A stretch of DNA of 64,000 nucleotides from Odontesthes bonariensis (GCF_027942865.1 NC_134510.1:10878743-10942742), one strand, 5' to 3'; positions 15,001 through 26,297 are shown, counted from the stretch's first letter. Made by a program: numbers and translations. The notes: generated from the sequence alone by a model not told the origin.

Positions 15001-18000
15001 TCCACTTTTCTGGGTTTCTGAGAGTGTTTTCTTCATGTTGGGATGCAACAAGTCCTCAGCAGAAGTTAGAATCTTCCACAACTGGTGGAGTGAAATGTGA
15101 AGAAAAAAAGTTGTGTAGACTGATGGTGTTCATGATTGTTTTTAAATGATGCTGCGATGATGCTTCTGAGGAGGGAACCATGGCGATCATGGAATTCCTC
15201 TGGGCTGTGGCCACAAAGCTAAGAATCCTCTCACGGAACTGCAAACTTAACCTGAAAGTCCTGCAGCTCGGAATCATAGTTTAAGAGTAATTATTGAGCC
15301 TGAATATCACAGCACCTCTGAGCAAAGAAAGATAATAAAAAAAACTCATCTTATGAGACAGTGGGGCTGACCCAATTGTTGGGCAGGACACCTGCTTTTC
15401 AAGACTGTGATAGCTGATCAAAGGAAAAACCCACACAGTCACATGTGAAAGTGCTCCTAAATATGACAGATCTTAAGCTTTTACTTTGAAATAACTGGCC
15501 TCTCTGTACCATAATCACTTACAGACGCACATTAAAGTAGTGTTCATTTTACTTGTGGTCTTGTTCACATGTAAACACAACACATTAGGATGGAACTTTG
15601 TCACTTCCTGTTTAGGTTTAGCCAATAAGGCAGGGTTGGGACTTTAAAAATCCAGACTTCTTAGCGAGGCTTAGGAAATGATCATGGTTAGGGGTCAAAT
15701 GTAATCTTTTGACAGGGAGTTGGTACCTTATTTGGATAAAGGACAGTCTTTGAGTTAGGATTCAATTCAATTCAAACAAGAAAGAATGCCTTTCTAATCC
15801 CAAATTGAAAAAGATAACATTACAGTGATTGTTTTTCCACAATTTACACATTACCTTTACATGTGACTATGTGTCCCAGCAGGAAGCTGAGGACTTCTGT
15901 CCTGTGAATAGTTTTATCAGCTGTATAAATGAATATATATGATTTAATGTTCAACTCTTCATACCAATTTCTATGTGTAACTATAAAAAAGATTGATTCA
16001 TTAAAAAAAAAGACCCTGTTCTACACTTAGTCCAATTTGAGAAGAGCTAATGTTTGGATGCTGTTTTTTCTTTTGAAACGAGTTTAAACCTGACTTCAGC
16101 ATACTTTGCCTTTAAGCTGAAGGTGGGAAGTGTTTATTTCAGAGGTTTTTGGTCATTTGAATATGACTGACTATGAACTTTTTCAAAATCTTCTCAGTGG
16201 AAACTTTAGAAAAGAGTGCAGACTTTGACATTTCTCAAACCTGATATCTTTCCTGTTGGAAGTATGTTGTTCCACTTTTCTGGGTTTCTGAGAGTGTTTT
16301 CTTCATGTTGGGATGCAACAAGTCCTCAGCAGAAGTTAGAATCTTCCACAACTGGTGGAGTGAAATGTGAAGAAAAAAAGTTGTGTAGACTGATGGTGTT
16401 TATGTTTGTTTTTAAATGATGCTGCGATGATGCTTCTGAGGAGGGAACCATGGCGATCATGGAATTCCTCTGGGCTGTGGCCACAAAGCTAAGAATCGTC
16501 TCACGGAACTGCAAACTTAACCTGAAAGTCCTGCAGCTCGGAATCATAGTTTAAGAGTAATTATTGAGCCTGAATATCACAGCACCTCTGAGCAAAGAAA
16601 GATAATAAAAAAAACTCATCTTATGAGACAGTGGGGCTGACCCAATTGTTGGGCAGGACACCTGCTTTTCAAGACTGTGATAGCTGATCAAAGGAAAAAC
16701 TCACACAGTCACATGTGAAAGTGCTCCTAAATATGACAGATCTTAAGCTTTTACTTTGAAATAACTGGCCTCTCTGTACCATAATCACTTACAGACGCAC
16801 ATAAAAGTAGTGTTCATTTTACTTGTGGTCTTGTTCACATGTAAACACAACACATTAGGATGGAACTTTGTCACTTCCTGTTTAGGTTTAGCCAATAAGG
16901 CAGGGTTGGGACTTTAAAAATCCAGACTTCTTAGCGAGGCTTAGGAAATGATCATGGTTAGGGGTCAAATGTAATCTTTTGACAGGGAGTTGGTACCTTA
17001 TTTGGATAAAGGACAGTCTTTGAGTTAGGATTCAATTCAATTCAAACAAGAAAGAATGCCTTTCTAATCCCAAATTGAAAAAGATAACATTACAGTGATT
17101 GTTTTTCCACAATTTACACATTACCTTTACATGTGACTATGTGTCCCAGCAGGAAGCTGAGGACTTCTGTCCTGTGAATAGTTTTATCAGCTGTATAAAT
17201 GAATATATATGATTTAATGTTCAACTCTTCATACCAATTTCTATGTGTAACTATAAAAAAGATTGATTCATTAAAAAAAAAGACCCTGTTCTACACTTAG
17301 TCCAATTTGAGAAGAGCTAATGTTTGGATGCTGATTTTTCTTTTGAAATGAGTTTAAACCTGACTTCAGCATACTTTGCCTTTAAGCTGAAGGTGGGAAG
17401 TGTTTATTTCAGAGGTTTTTGGTCATTTGAATATGAGTGACTATGAACTTTTTCAAAATCTTCTCAGTGGAAACTTTAGAAAAGAGTGCAGACTTTGACA
17501 TTTCTCAAACCTGATATTTTTCCTGTTGGAAGTATGTTGTTCCACTTTTCTGGGTTTCTGAGAGTGTTTTCTTCATGTTGGGATGCAACAAGTCCTCAGC
17601 AGAAGTTAGAATCTTCCACAACTGGTGGAGTGAAATGTGAAGAAAAAAAGTTGTGTAGACTGATGGTGTTTATGATTGTTTTTAAATGATGCTGCGATGA
17701 TGCTTCTGAGGAGGGAACCATGGCGATCATGGAATTCCTCTGGGCTGTGGCCAGAAAGCTAAGAATCCTCTCACGGAACTGCAAACTTAACCTGAAAGTC
17801 CTGCAGCTCGGAATCATAGTTTAAGAGTAATTATTGAGCCTGAATATCACAGCACCTCTGAGCAAAGAAAGATAAAAAAAAAACTCATCTTATGAGACAG
17901 TGGGGCTGACCCAATTGTTGGGCAGGACACCTGCTTTTCAAGACTGTGATAGCTGATCAAAGGAAAAACCCACACAGTCACATGTGAAAGTGCTCCTAAA

Positions 18001-19661
18001 TATGACAGATCTTAAGCTTTTACTTTGAAATAACTGGCCTCTCTGTACCATAATCACTTACAGACGCACATAAAAGTAGTGTTCATTTTACTTGTGGTCT
18101 TGTTCACATGTAAACACAACACATTAGGATGGAACTTTGTCACTTCCTGTTTAGGTTTAGCCAATAACGCAGGGTTGGGACTTTAAAAATCCAGACTTCT
18201 TAGCGAGGCTTAGGAAATGATCATGGTTAGGGGTCAAATGTAATCTTTTGACAGGGAGTTGGTACCTTATTTGGATAAAGGACAGTCTTTGAGTTAGGAT
18301 TCAATTCAATTCAAACAAGAAAGAATGCCTTTCTAATCCCAAATTGAAAAAGATAACATTACAGTGATTGTTTTTCCACAATTTACACATTACCTTTACA
18401 TGTGACTATGTGTCCCAGCAGGAAGCTGAGGACTTCTGTCCGGTGAATAGTTTTATCAGCTGTATAAATGAATATATATGATTTAATGTTCAACTCTTCA
18501 TACCAATTTCTATGTGTAACTATAAAAAAGATTGATTCATTAAAAAAAAAGACCCTGTTCTACACTTAGTCCAATTTGAGAAGAGCTAATGTTTGGATGC
18601 TGTTTTTTCTTTTGAAACGAGTTTAAACCTGACTTCAGCATACTTTGCCTTTAAGCTGAAGGTGGGAAGTGTTTATTTCAGAGGTTTTTGGTCATTTGAA
18701 TATGAGTGACTATGAACTTTTTCAAAATCTTCTCAGTGGAAACTTTAGAAAAGAGTGCAGACTTTGACATTTCTCAAACCTGATATTTTTCCTGTTGGAA
18801 GTATGTTGCTCCACTTTTCTGGGTTTCTGAGAGTGTTTTCTTCATGTTGGGATGCAACAAGTCCTCAGCAGAAGTTAGAATCTTCCACAACTGGTGGAGT
18901 GAAATGTGAAGAAAAAAAGTTGTGTAGACTGATGGTGTTTATGTTTGTTTTTAAATGATGCTGCGATGATGCTTCTGAGGAGGGAACCATGGCGATCATG
19001 GAATTCCTCTGGGCTGTGGCCAGAAAGCTAAGAATCCTCTCAGGGAACTGCAAACTTAACCTGAAAGTCCTGCAGCTCGGAATCATAGTTTAAGAGTAAT
19101 TATTGAGCCTGAATATCACAGCACCTCTGAGCAAAGAAAGATAAAAAAAACTCATCTTATGAGGAAGTGGGGCTGACCCCGTTGTTGAGCAGGACACCTG
19201 CTTTTCAAGACTGTGATAGCTGATCACAGGAAAAACCCACACACAGTCACATGTGAAAGTGCTCCTAAATATGACAGATCTTAAGCTTTTACTTTGAAAT
19301 AACTGGCCTCTCTGTACCATAATCACTTAGAGACGCACATAAAAGTAGTGTCCATTTTACTTGTGGTCTTGTTCACATGTAAACACAACACATTAGGATG
19401 GAACTTTGTCACTTCCTGTTTAGGTTTAGCCAATAACGCAGGGTTGGGACTTTAAAAATCCAGACTTCTTAGCGAGGGTTAGGAAATGATCATGGTTAGG
19501 GGTCAAATGTAATCTTTTGACAGGGAGTTGGTACCTTATTTAGATAAAGGACAGTCTTTGAGTTAGGATTCAATTCAAACAAGAAAGAATGCCTTTCTAA
19601 TCCCAAATTGAAAAAGATAACATTACAGTGATTGTTTTTCCACAATTTACACATTACCTTT
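1..19661. repeat. Tandem satellite array, unit about 1270 bp, 15 full units plus a partial unit
   Basis: The same 1269-1271 bp sequence repeats head to tail, with unit starts at 1, 1270, 2541, 3810, 5081 and so on to 19045. Length differences come mostly from an A-run near unit position 110 (8 to 10 A, sometimes interrupted by T). Units differ at few sites, for example GTTGTTCC or GTTGCTCC, and CTGCAGCTCGG or CTTCAGCTCGG. Units 1-2 and 3-4 carry the same alternating variants, so a 2540-bp dimer is visible at the left. Each unit contains short open frames of 60-75 codons on both strands. They match no family I recognise, and those on the plus strand start with GTG, so I do not call them genes. 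No TIRs, LTRs or RNA genes were seen in the unit. Confidence 0.97.
19045..19661. repeat. Diverged partial edge unit of the 1270-bp satellite
   Basis: The last unit is cut after about 617 bp, at the transposon junction. It carries more substitutions and small indels than the internal units, for example in 19160-19200 and 19225-19250, and one copy of the doubled CAATT motif is lost near 19570. Higher divergence at an array edge is what is expected where unequal exchange homogenises the interior but not the ends. Confidence 0.9.
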
Positions 19662-20633
19662 CCAAGACCAGGACCGGTCGAGACCAAGACAAGACCGAGT
19701 CCAAAAGACTCGAGTCCGAGTCAAGACCGAGTCCAGGACAGAAAAGAACAAGTTGTATGCATGACAGTATAAAGTCAATCATTTTGGGTTATTATTTGTT
19801 GATCTAAAAGCAAAAATAGTGTCACAACACCCAGTTTACTTTACCCGACCATTTATTTTACCCTACGTTTACCTTTCCCTAAAGTGAACGTTAACGTAAA
19901 CGCTCGAGCGTGTGTGTAGCTGCTACCCTTTGTAACACAAGTACAGTATCACACAACCACAAATGTAATTCACAACAACCAATCGCTTATTCCATATTCA
20001 CAATCGTTTGATTTTTCATCTCATGAAACCAGTAATACCAGACGTACAGTAAGTGATGATAACTATGTCCAAAAACACATTACCTTGGCTTATCTTCCGC
20101 TATGTTAGCTAATGCATAACACATAGCCTAGCCTATGAGGCTAAGCACCGCCTAGCTCTGCAGTTAACTTACCGACATGAATGATGCCTCTGCAGGTGTC
20201 TCACGAAGTTTGAAGTCGTCCCAGATGTCTCCGAGATAGTCGATTTGCAGAATCTGCAATCTGCCCTGTGTTTTTTTTTTTTCAGTGATGTGCTGAGAAA
20301 TTCTTTGTGATTAGTAAAACCAAATTTCACTAGAGCGGAAATGGCCGACATCTTCTCACTGTGTGTGAATCAATAAATGAACGATAAGGATAAGAACGTT
20401 GGCAAGGCTCAGATGTAGGGCGCGCGGAAATAAACTGGTGTGTGATTGGTTATCAAGTGGTTACTTTTCCCTTGAATATTGTAACAAAATAAAGACGCCT
20501 GGACTCGGTCGAGACCAAGAACCATATTTGGCAAGACCAGTGGCCAAGACCGAGACAAGTCCAAGTCAAATACCAGTGAGTCCGAGACCATAAAAAAACG
20601 GTCTCGAGTCCGGACTCGAGTACTACAGCCCTG
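19662..20633. mobile_element. hAT-type DNA transposon fragment, left end truncated
   Basis: The right end (20600-20633) finishes in CTACAGCCCTG, preceded by repeated GAGTCC/GACTCG motifs. Similar GAGACCAAGACCGAGTCC motifs occur near the left side (19680-19735) and at 20510-20590. A CAG...CTG terminus and an internal BED-finger remnant fit the hAT superfamily. The left terminus matching the right one is absent: the satellite runs straight into GACCAGGACCGG sequence. The middle (19740-20160) is AT-rich with no recognised coding sequence. Confidence 0.7.
20169..20351 (-). pseudogene. BED-type zinc finger remnant of a hAT transposase (N-terminal exon)
   Basis: A 60-codon frame from an ATG at 20351 has a C-x2-C pair (CRFC) followed about 20 residues later by HLQRHH, the BED finger pattern found at the N terminus of hAT transposases and ZBED proteins. 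A poly-lysine stretch (from an A/T run at 20271-20282) precedes it. Just past the finger the minus strand reads CG|GTAAGT (around 20173), a good 5' splice site, so the finger was probably one exon. No dimerisation or catalytic DDE region follows within the element, so it is a non-autonomous remnant. Confidence 0.65.
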
Positions 20634-20635
20634 TT

Positions 20636-21396
20636 TTGAAGTAAACAACATTTTGATGTCATCAAACACAACAGCGGCATCGAGCAGCAAAGACTGACAA
20701 GTGTTTGGATCGTTTTCATTCCTGCAGAAAATCCCAGCTCAGTTTTTGGAAACTTGATGAATGGAGCAGCATCCATACAGGAGAATCTCTGTCTTCCATT
20801 TGTACAGTTTCATGTTTCCCTTTCAGCTTCATCATTTTATAATAGAGCTTTTACACGATGAGTGAAACAGATGAGATTTCCTCAACTGTCTTTCTTGAAA
20901 ATATGTTTTAACATTGTGTTGTTGTATTTGTTTACAGTGTTTGATCCACTCCTTCTCTTACATGAATAATATTCAGACAGAGTCAGACGATAACTTACAG
21001 TTTATAGTTTATATGAATTTGAGTGGAAATGTTTCAGTTTCTCCTTTTTATGTATCTAATACAGAAAAAAAATCTAAATTCAAGTTCTTTTTTTAGTTAA
21101 ATTGATGCTAAAACAAATATGAAGCAACAAAACTGTGTTTGTTTTCCATTACAGGTATAAAGAAACCTTCAGTGATCCATCTTCATGTTTGTTCTTTAGT
21201 ATTTTTCAGGAAGTGAACTATAGAACTCCCAGTTCTGTTCGTCAGTACAAAGACTCAGCCCTCATTTCATTTTAACATGTAATTCATTTCTCACCCTGAA
21301 ACCCAGCAACACTAACAATTTAGAATCCTGTCTCCATCTCAGATTATTTGACTCTATTAACTAAAATGTACAATTATAGGAAGGGATTTTGATAAA
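20636..21396. repeat. Direct duplication, copy 1 (about 761 bp)
   Basis: This block matches 22576-23337 with only scattered differences (for example GAGTCAG/GAATCAG and GAGTGG/GAGCGG). It begins two bases after the hAT terminus and ends at GATAAA, after which the copies diverge. No gene is recognised in it; it contains AT-rich sequence with short frames only. Confidence 0.93.
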
Positions 21397-22241
21397 TACC
21401 ACATCTGCCTGAGAGAGGAGAAACTGCTCATTTCTAACACCTAACTGTTGAGATAAAGAACGCACACTTTAAATTACACATCAGGTAGTTTTAAAAAGAT
21501 CATGTTTAACATGTTAACTGAGCAGAAGTAGAAGCACTTGTGATAAAACCACGTCACCTCTGCAGAAACAGTCAGAGACATTTTCAGATAAAAATCAGTG
21601 TAAGTGTGATGATGCCACACAACTGCACGATTGGAGCAAAGCGAATGTTGTAATTCACAGAATTAGTACGACCTCTGTCACAGCAGAAGACATGAAATAA
21701 TACTCATGAGCACAGTAACACACACAGCATGTTTCACTTTACACTTCTGCTGTTTAACAGTAAGAATTCTTGCAGTTCATCTGCATCACTGTCTTATAGT
21801 CTGAGTGTTGCACACACTCGGAGATGTCAAGTGCTGATATTACAATCTAACAAACATCCAAGAACTGTAGAGAAGGTCACACGATAGACAGTCTAAAATG
21901 TTTGCATATTTATGTTGTGTGTGTCTCATTGTCACTCCAAAAGAATCTCTGTGGACGTATTCAATTAATCAAAGCAGTAAAAGTCTCCTCAAAGTGTGTG
22001 TGATGTGACAGCAGCAGCTTGATTGAATGAGTGATGGAGCAGAGTGTATCTGTGAAGCAGCGGTGAGTGATGTGGCTGATGGTTGTTGCTCGTCTTCTCC
22101 AGGTGGGGGCGCTGCAGGTCCAAGAAACAGCTGTGCTTTTCAATGGAAAAGAGAAGATAGAGAAACTGCTGTAACGTGTAAAGAGGTGATGTTGGAGCGT
22201 GTGTGTTGTCCCAGTATTTTGTTGGAGAGAACAAAGAGTGT
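21397..22241. other. Single-copy spacer between duplicated blocks, no gene recognised
   Basis: About 845 bp that lies downstream of the minus-strand 7SL gene. Overlapping frames of 65-105 codons occur on both strands near 21960-22280, but none has a recognisable domain and their overlap on opposite strands argues against coding. Confidence 0.6.
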
Positions 22242-22541
22242 AAAAAGACTGGGTCCCGCTGTATGACTCAGGCTGCACTGCAGCGTCTAATCACAGGTGC
22301 GATCCCACTACTGAGCGGCACGGGGGCTTTGACCTGCTCCGTTTCCGACCTGGGCCGGTTCTCCCCTCCTTAGACGACCTGGTGGTCCCGGGCTCCCCCA
22401 GGAGCACCATATCGGTACCTAGCTTAGTGCGGACACCCGATCAGCATAGTCCACTGCAGCTCAGAGCTCCTGAGCTGAAGCGATCCACCAGCCTCAGCCT
22501 CCCGGTAGCTTGGATTACAGGCGCGCGCCACAGCACCCGGC
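22242..22541 (-). ncRNA. 7SL RNA (signal recognition particle RNA) gene, full length
   Basis: Reading the minus strand from 22541, the sequence starts GCCGGG and keeps the 7SL order: the 5' Alu-domain segment with the GCGCGCGCCTGTAATCC box, the GGGTGTCCGCACTAAG segment, the GACCACCAGG arm, and the SRP54-binding helix 8 with its GGAA tetraloop and AGCAGGTC internal loop (around 22330-22355). The 3' Alu-domain strand follows, then a run of five T (complement of 22242-22246), a Pol III terminator. The length of about 300 nt equals that of vertebrate 7SL. All diagnostic loops are intact, so it may be active. The upstream flank on the minus strand contains TGATGACAT about 55-63 bases before the start, a weak CRE-like site; whether it functions is unknown. 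The upstream flank belongs to the duplicated block. Confidence 0.92.
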
Positions 22542-22575
22542 GAGAGACTCTCACGTTTATCAGACTTTCAGCTTG

Positions 22576-23337
22576 TTGAAGTAAACGACATTTTAATGTC
22601 ATCAAACACAACAGCGGCATCGAGCAGCAAAGACTGACAAGTGTTTGGATCGTTTTCATTCCTGCAGAAAATCCCAGCTCAGTTTTTGGAAACTTGATGA
22701 ATGGAGCAGCATCCATACAGGAGAATCTCTGTGTTCCATTTGTACAGTTTCATGTTTCCCTTTGAGCTTCATCATTTTATAATAGAGCTTTTACATGATG
22801 AGTGAAACAGATGAGATTTCCTCAACTGTCTCTCTTGAAAATATGTTTTAACATTGTGTTGTTGTATTTGTTTACAGTGTTTGATCCACTCCTTCTCTTA
22901 CATGAATAATATTCAGACAGAATCAGACGATAACTTACAGTTTATAGTTTATATCAATTTGAGCGGAAATGTTTTAGTTTCTTCCTTTTTATGTATCTAA
23001 TACAGAAAAAAAATCTAAATTCAAGTTCTTTTTTCAGTGAAATTGATGCTAAAACAAATATGAAGCAACAAAATTGTGTTTGTTTTCCATTACAGGTATA
23101 AAGAAACCTTCAGTGATCCATCTTCATGTTTGTTTTTTAGTATTTTTCAGGAAGTGAACTATAGAACTCCCAGTTCTGTTTGTCAGTACAAAGACTCAGC
23201 CCTCATTTCATTTTAACATGTAATTCATTTCTCACCCTGAAACCCAGCAACACTAACAATTTAGAATCCTGTCTCCATCTCAGATTATTTGACTCTATTA
23301 ACTAAAATGTACAATTATAGGAAGGGATTTTGATAAA
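22576..23337. repeat. Direct duplication, copy 2 (about 762 bp)
   Basis: Second copy of 20636-21396, same orientation, start-to-start distance 1940 bp. It lies immediately upstream of the 7SL gene (on the minus strand) and ends at GATAAA, where Harbinger-derived sequence begins. The geometry fits a former tandem array of about 1.94-kb units, each with one 7SL gene. Confidence 0.93.
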
Positions 23338-23432
23338 CACTCAGAACACGCCACGTCAGATTCAACAAACGCTCTTAACTTCGGAAAAAGTGTGTAAACG
23401 ACCTGCGTAAATGATGAATCCCACTCGTGCGT

Positions 23433-23464
23433 ATCTACTATCCACGTGCACGAGGATAGTAGAT
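23433..23464. other. Perfect 11-bp inverted repeat (hairpin)
   Basis: ATCTACTATCC (23433-23443) is followed after a 10-base spacer by its exact complement GGATAGTAGAT (23454-23464). The spacer itself contains the palindrome GTGCAC. It lies about 80 bases upstream of the Myb/SANT-like remnant. Confidence 0.8.
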
Positions 23465-23545
23465 TTGCATACTCCACGCCCAAGATTATACCATAATAGG
23501 CTGCGCTTCCTCGCTCCTGTGCCAGGAAGTGTTGAGTGTTGAGTC

Positions 23546-23770
23546 ATGAGAATGGCATCAAGGCGCAAAAAGAACAACTATAGGGGCTCTGAGATTGAAG
23601 TTCTGCTTTCAGAGATCCAAAAAGGAAAATCTGTCATTTTTAGCAGTGTCAGCAGTGGAATTACGGGAACTGCTAAAGCAAAGAAATGGGAAGCAATTAG
23701 GAGTGCTGTTAATTTCGTGTCACCTGTAGTTGTCACCGAAATAATAAAAAAAAGAAATGGTTTAATATGA
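23546..23770 (+). pseudogene. Harbinger Myb/SANT-like DNA-binding protein, N-terminal remnant
   Basis: From ATG 23546 the frame encodes a basic start (ASRRKKNNY), then a Glu-rich helix and the SSGITG...KAKKWEAI..AVN pattern of the Myb/SANT-like domain of the second Harbinger protein (NAIF1-like). In that family this protein binds the element ends and helps import the transposase. Around 23738-23760 an A-run puts the conserved KKW helix into another frame, so the domain is broken and the frame ends at 23770. Confidence 0.6.
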
Positions 23771-23799
23771 AAATAGCTTTTAAAAAAAGACGTCACAGC

Positions 23800-24300
23800 C
23801 ACTGCTGCAACTCCAGGGCCAGCTTAAGTGTTTCTTTTCTTTTCCTGGTTTTTCCTTCCACCAGCAGGAGGGGATGCCATGCTGCCATGACACACCAGTT
23901 TTCTATTGTTTGTTAATTATTCTTCCTTCTATAAATATTTGGTTGCTTCCCCTTTTCTTTGCCAGATTGTTTTTGCATTAGCTGCGTTATCCTGGTCTTT
24001 CAGAGTTATTGTCTTGTTTCATGTTTTTGGAATTTTGGAATATTGGATTACGTCATCCTAAAATAAATATACTTTGGAATACCATCTACTTCACCTGTCT
24101 CTGTGTATCCGCTCCGGGGTCCACACTTCTCATCAAATCGGGACAGACGTCTCGCCATGGGCAGGCGCTCGATGACTGCAACTAAAGCCGTGCAATCAGT
24201 TGTTGCTTCATTATGATTTTTAGTGTCTGTGTATACTCAGTTTTTAATATGTCTACTTCTGTTTAGATGTGATGTAGTAGTGCTTTTGTCTGGTCTCTTG
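23800..24300. other. AT-rich repeat-derived sequence, no gene
   Basis: No frame of note. An AATAAA-bearing stretch (24060-24070) followed by GTCTCTGTGTATCCGCTCC resembles the 3' part of a retroelement, but I cannot assign it. It separates the two Harbinger remnants. Confidence 0.4.
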
Positions 24301-24430
24301 TGTTTTATTGTAATGTAACTTTTTTAAGCCGCCTTCTTGGCCAGGACTCCCTGGCAGAAGAGTTATTGTAACTCAATGGGACCATTTCCTGGTTAAAGAA
24401 AGGTTAAATAAAAGAAATAAAATAAAAAAT
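24300..24430 (+). mobile_element. LINE-like 3' tail with A-rich end
   Basis: The stretch GGCCAGGACTCCCTGG...AACTCAATGGGACC...CCTGGTTAAAG, ending in an A-rich TAAA-type tail (24400-24430), is of the kind seen at 3' ends of fish LINEs and the SINEs that borrow them. It sits between Harbinger fragments, consistent with target-primed insertion. The exact family is not assigned. Confidence 0.5.
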
Positions 24431-24439
24431 GATGGCTCT

Positions 24440-24915
24440 TTGATGGGGTGGTCCATGAGGGGGGTCTTCTGGCACCACACCTTCTGGTCTGCCTGGGCTG
24501 GTTCAGGTGGAGACCCTCGTTCATGGAAATATTGCGCAAATCTGGCATGCCTTGATGCGTATATGTGTCTCGTGCTCCAATTATGATTGGCAGTCCAACC
24601 ACGACATGAAAGTCTCATTTAATTTGCACTTGTTGGACAGCGGTGTATGGGAATTTGATGTACCGTGGGTGATAACCTGATGAGAGTTTTGATGACCAAG
24701 GGGAGCGCACGACTCACAGAGGACTGGGACACCCCCGATCTATCTCCAATCTCGCTCTGAAAGGTTCCAGTGGCCAAAAATCCAAGGGTGGTGAGGAGCT
24801 GGGCATGTGGTAGAATTGGGTTAGATCAGTGTGTTTCTCTCTGGAGTTGTGGCTCTAGCAAGTTGCATATTTGCAGCAGCGCAGTCCTTGGCAGTCTTAA
24901 TCGCGATGTCAGCCA
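24440..24915 (-). pseudogene. HARBI1-like Harbinger transposase, internally deleted remnant
   Basis: On the minus strand, the part nearest 24915 reads as an N-terminal segment (MADIAIKTAKDC, later the GHWNLSERDWR region, similar to the helix-turn-helix part of HARBI1). Downstream, nearest 24440, a segment with the LRNISMNEG pattern resembles the conserved C-terminal LHN region. The DDE catalytic centre expected between them is missing. Several stops and frame changes are present (for example around 24660-24800). Confidence 0.5.
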
Positions 24916-25325
24916 TTCGTCTGTCTCCGCAGGATATCTACACGGTCTCTTCCAAGAGCCTGACGCACTAAGGCATCCAAAAGTAGCAAGTCAGCCGCTG
25001 GTTCGTGTTATATACAGAGTCAGATTAACCTTTAAGTCAAACAGAATAATGTCAGCATAATTATGGGTATAATGTATATATTTATTTATGTTTGCTTCAA
25101 AGTAATTAAATATACAATCCATTAGTCAAGCAAACTTGATTTGAATAACAGCGGATTATTTTACGAATCTCCTACGACAGGTCTGGATCACTCGTAAATT
25201 CTGTTCGTACCTGAAAGAAAACGTAAAATACGAAAAGATTGGTGAATGCGCAAATTCTCTTAAATCACTCGTACGCACGGTTTAAGAACAAATCTGTGCG
25301 TACGAACGGTTCTTGCATGAGGCCC

Positions 25326-26297
25326 AATGTGTGTGTGTGAATCTGCCCTTGCTTTCCCAGGCTTTCCCAATTGTTTTGTCTTCCCATTCCTGGATGGAAA
25401 AGTACTGAGACTTATTTCATTTATAATGTCTAAGAACAAAGCCAATTTTAACAATTCCTTTTGAAGTGATTTCTATCATTTCAACCAATTCAGTCAAATA
25501 ACTGAGGTAGGAATGTAATCTTCTGTATTGTGTCACATCTGTTTTAGCAGCAGCAAGTTTTTTAGCAGTCCCCCCAAGCTGCAAGACGCCACTTACCTTT
25601 AAGATGTAGCACAATCAGATAGGAGATTTCTGCCATCTCCATTTTGAAATGACTTCATGTGTCATTATGAAAGCTTATGTGTAAGCTGTTCTTCTTTGCA
25701 ATTACAGCAGCAAGCAAGTCTTCATTGCACAGGCATGTGGAAATAGTAAAAATAATTCTAATGCTTTAGCTAAACTTTCTATATCAGGAGTATTAATCAA
25801 TGTCTAAGGTCCCACTCTGATCAGCTGAGTCACACCAATGGCAATGGACATACTAAAAATGATTCATTAACAACATTTAAGAGGAATTCGCTAAATGATT
25901 TAAAAATGAAAACAGAAATACAAATTTAACCAGGGCATGATACCATGAGTATATGAACCTGTTGAGAAATTATGATTAACATTTCTTTTAAATGAACAAA
26001 AATGATACATATATTTTTTCTGATGACCATGTGACGAGTCGTGTGGTCTCTTCTGGTCCAATCCTGTCACTGCTTGGTGCTTGGTTCTCCTGTTGGCTGA
26101 ACGTCCGTTCAGCATTCTGATCCGGAACTAATCTTGGAAGGAGAGGTTACCAGTACGTCCCTCCATAAAGGGTCTTTACCACCCTTTTTCCTAGCTAATC
26201 TTCTTTTGGGATCATTTTGTTGTGTGGTTTTTCCACCATCATCTTGGCATGATGGGCAAGGCCTCCCAGAACTCAAGCTTATGAGTCCTCCAGCTAT
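25326..26297 (-). mobile_element. Family X LTR element, copy A, segment 1 (LTR start and 3' internal region, reversed)
   Basis: Bases 25326-25453 match, reversed, the first part of the X LTR (which begins TGTTAAAATTGG). Next comes the reversed purine tract (25454-25470) and internal sequence matching the reverse of 41660-43050. Copy A lacks several hundred bases present in copy B there (42130-42700). The segment ends at 26297 where ERV1 is inserted. The short frames in it have no recognisable domain. Confidence 0.8.
26294..26297. repeat. Target-site duplication of ERV1, left (CTAT)
   Basis: CTAT precedes the 5' LTR and recurs at 36650-36653 after the 3' LTR. Copy B has the unoccupied equivalent (CCGGCTGTACGTCC, complement of 41658-41671), which confirms a 4-bp duplication. 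Confidence 0.85.

Larger units (their letters stand above)
23338..25325. mobile_element. Degraded PIF/Harbinger transposon
   Basis: The segment holds a Myb/SANT-like remnant on the plus strand and a HARBI1-like transposase remnant on the minus strand, facing each other as in Harbinger elements. The right end (25260-25325) is rich in CGTACG motifs and ends CTTGCATGAGGCCC, which resembles a Harbinger terminal repeat. The reverse complement of that end is not present at the left, so the left end is lost. Sequence at 23800-24430 appears inserted (LINE-like tail). Confidence 0.65.

Noticed and set aside
22441-22560. Alu-like sequence, suggesting primate contamination
   Set aside because: The similarity continues through the full 7SL S domain, which Alu lacks. 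It is the 7SL RNA gene from which Alu derives, not an Alu.
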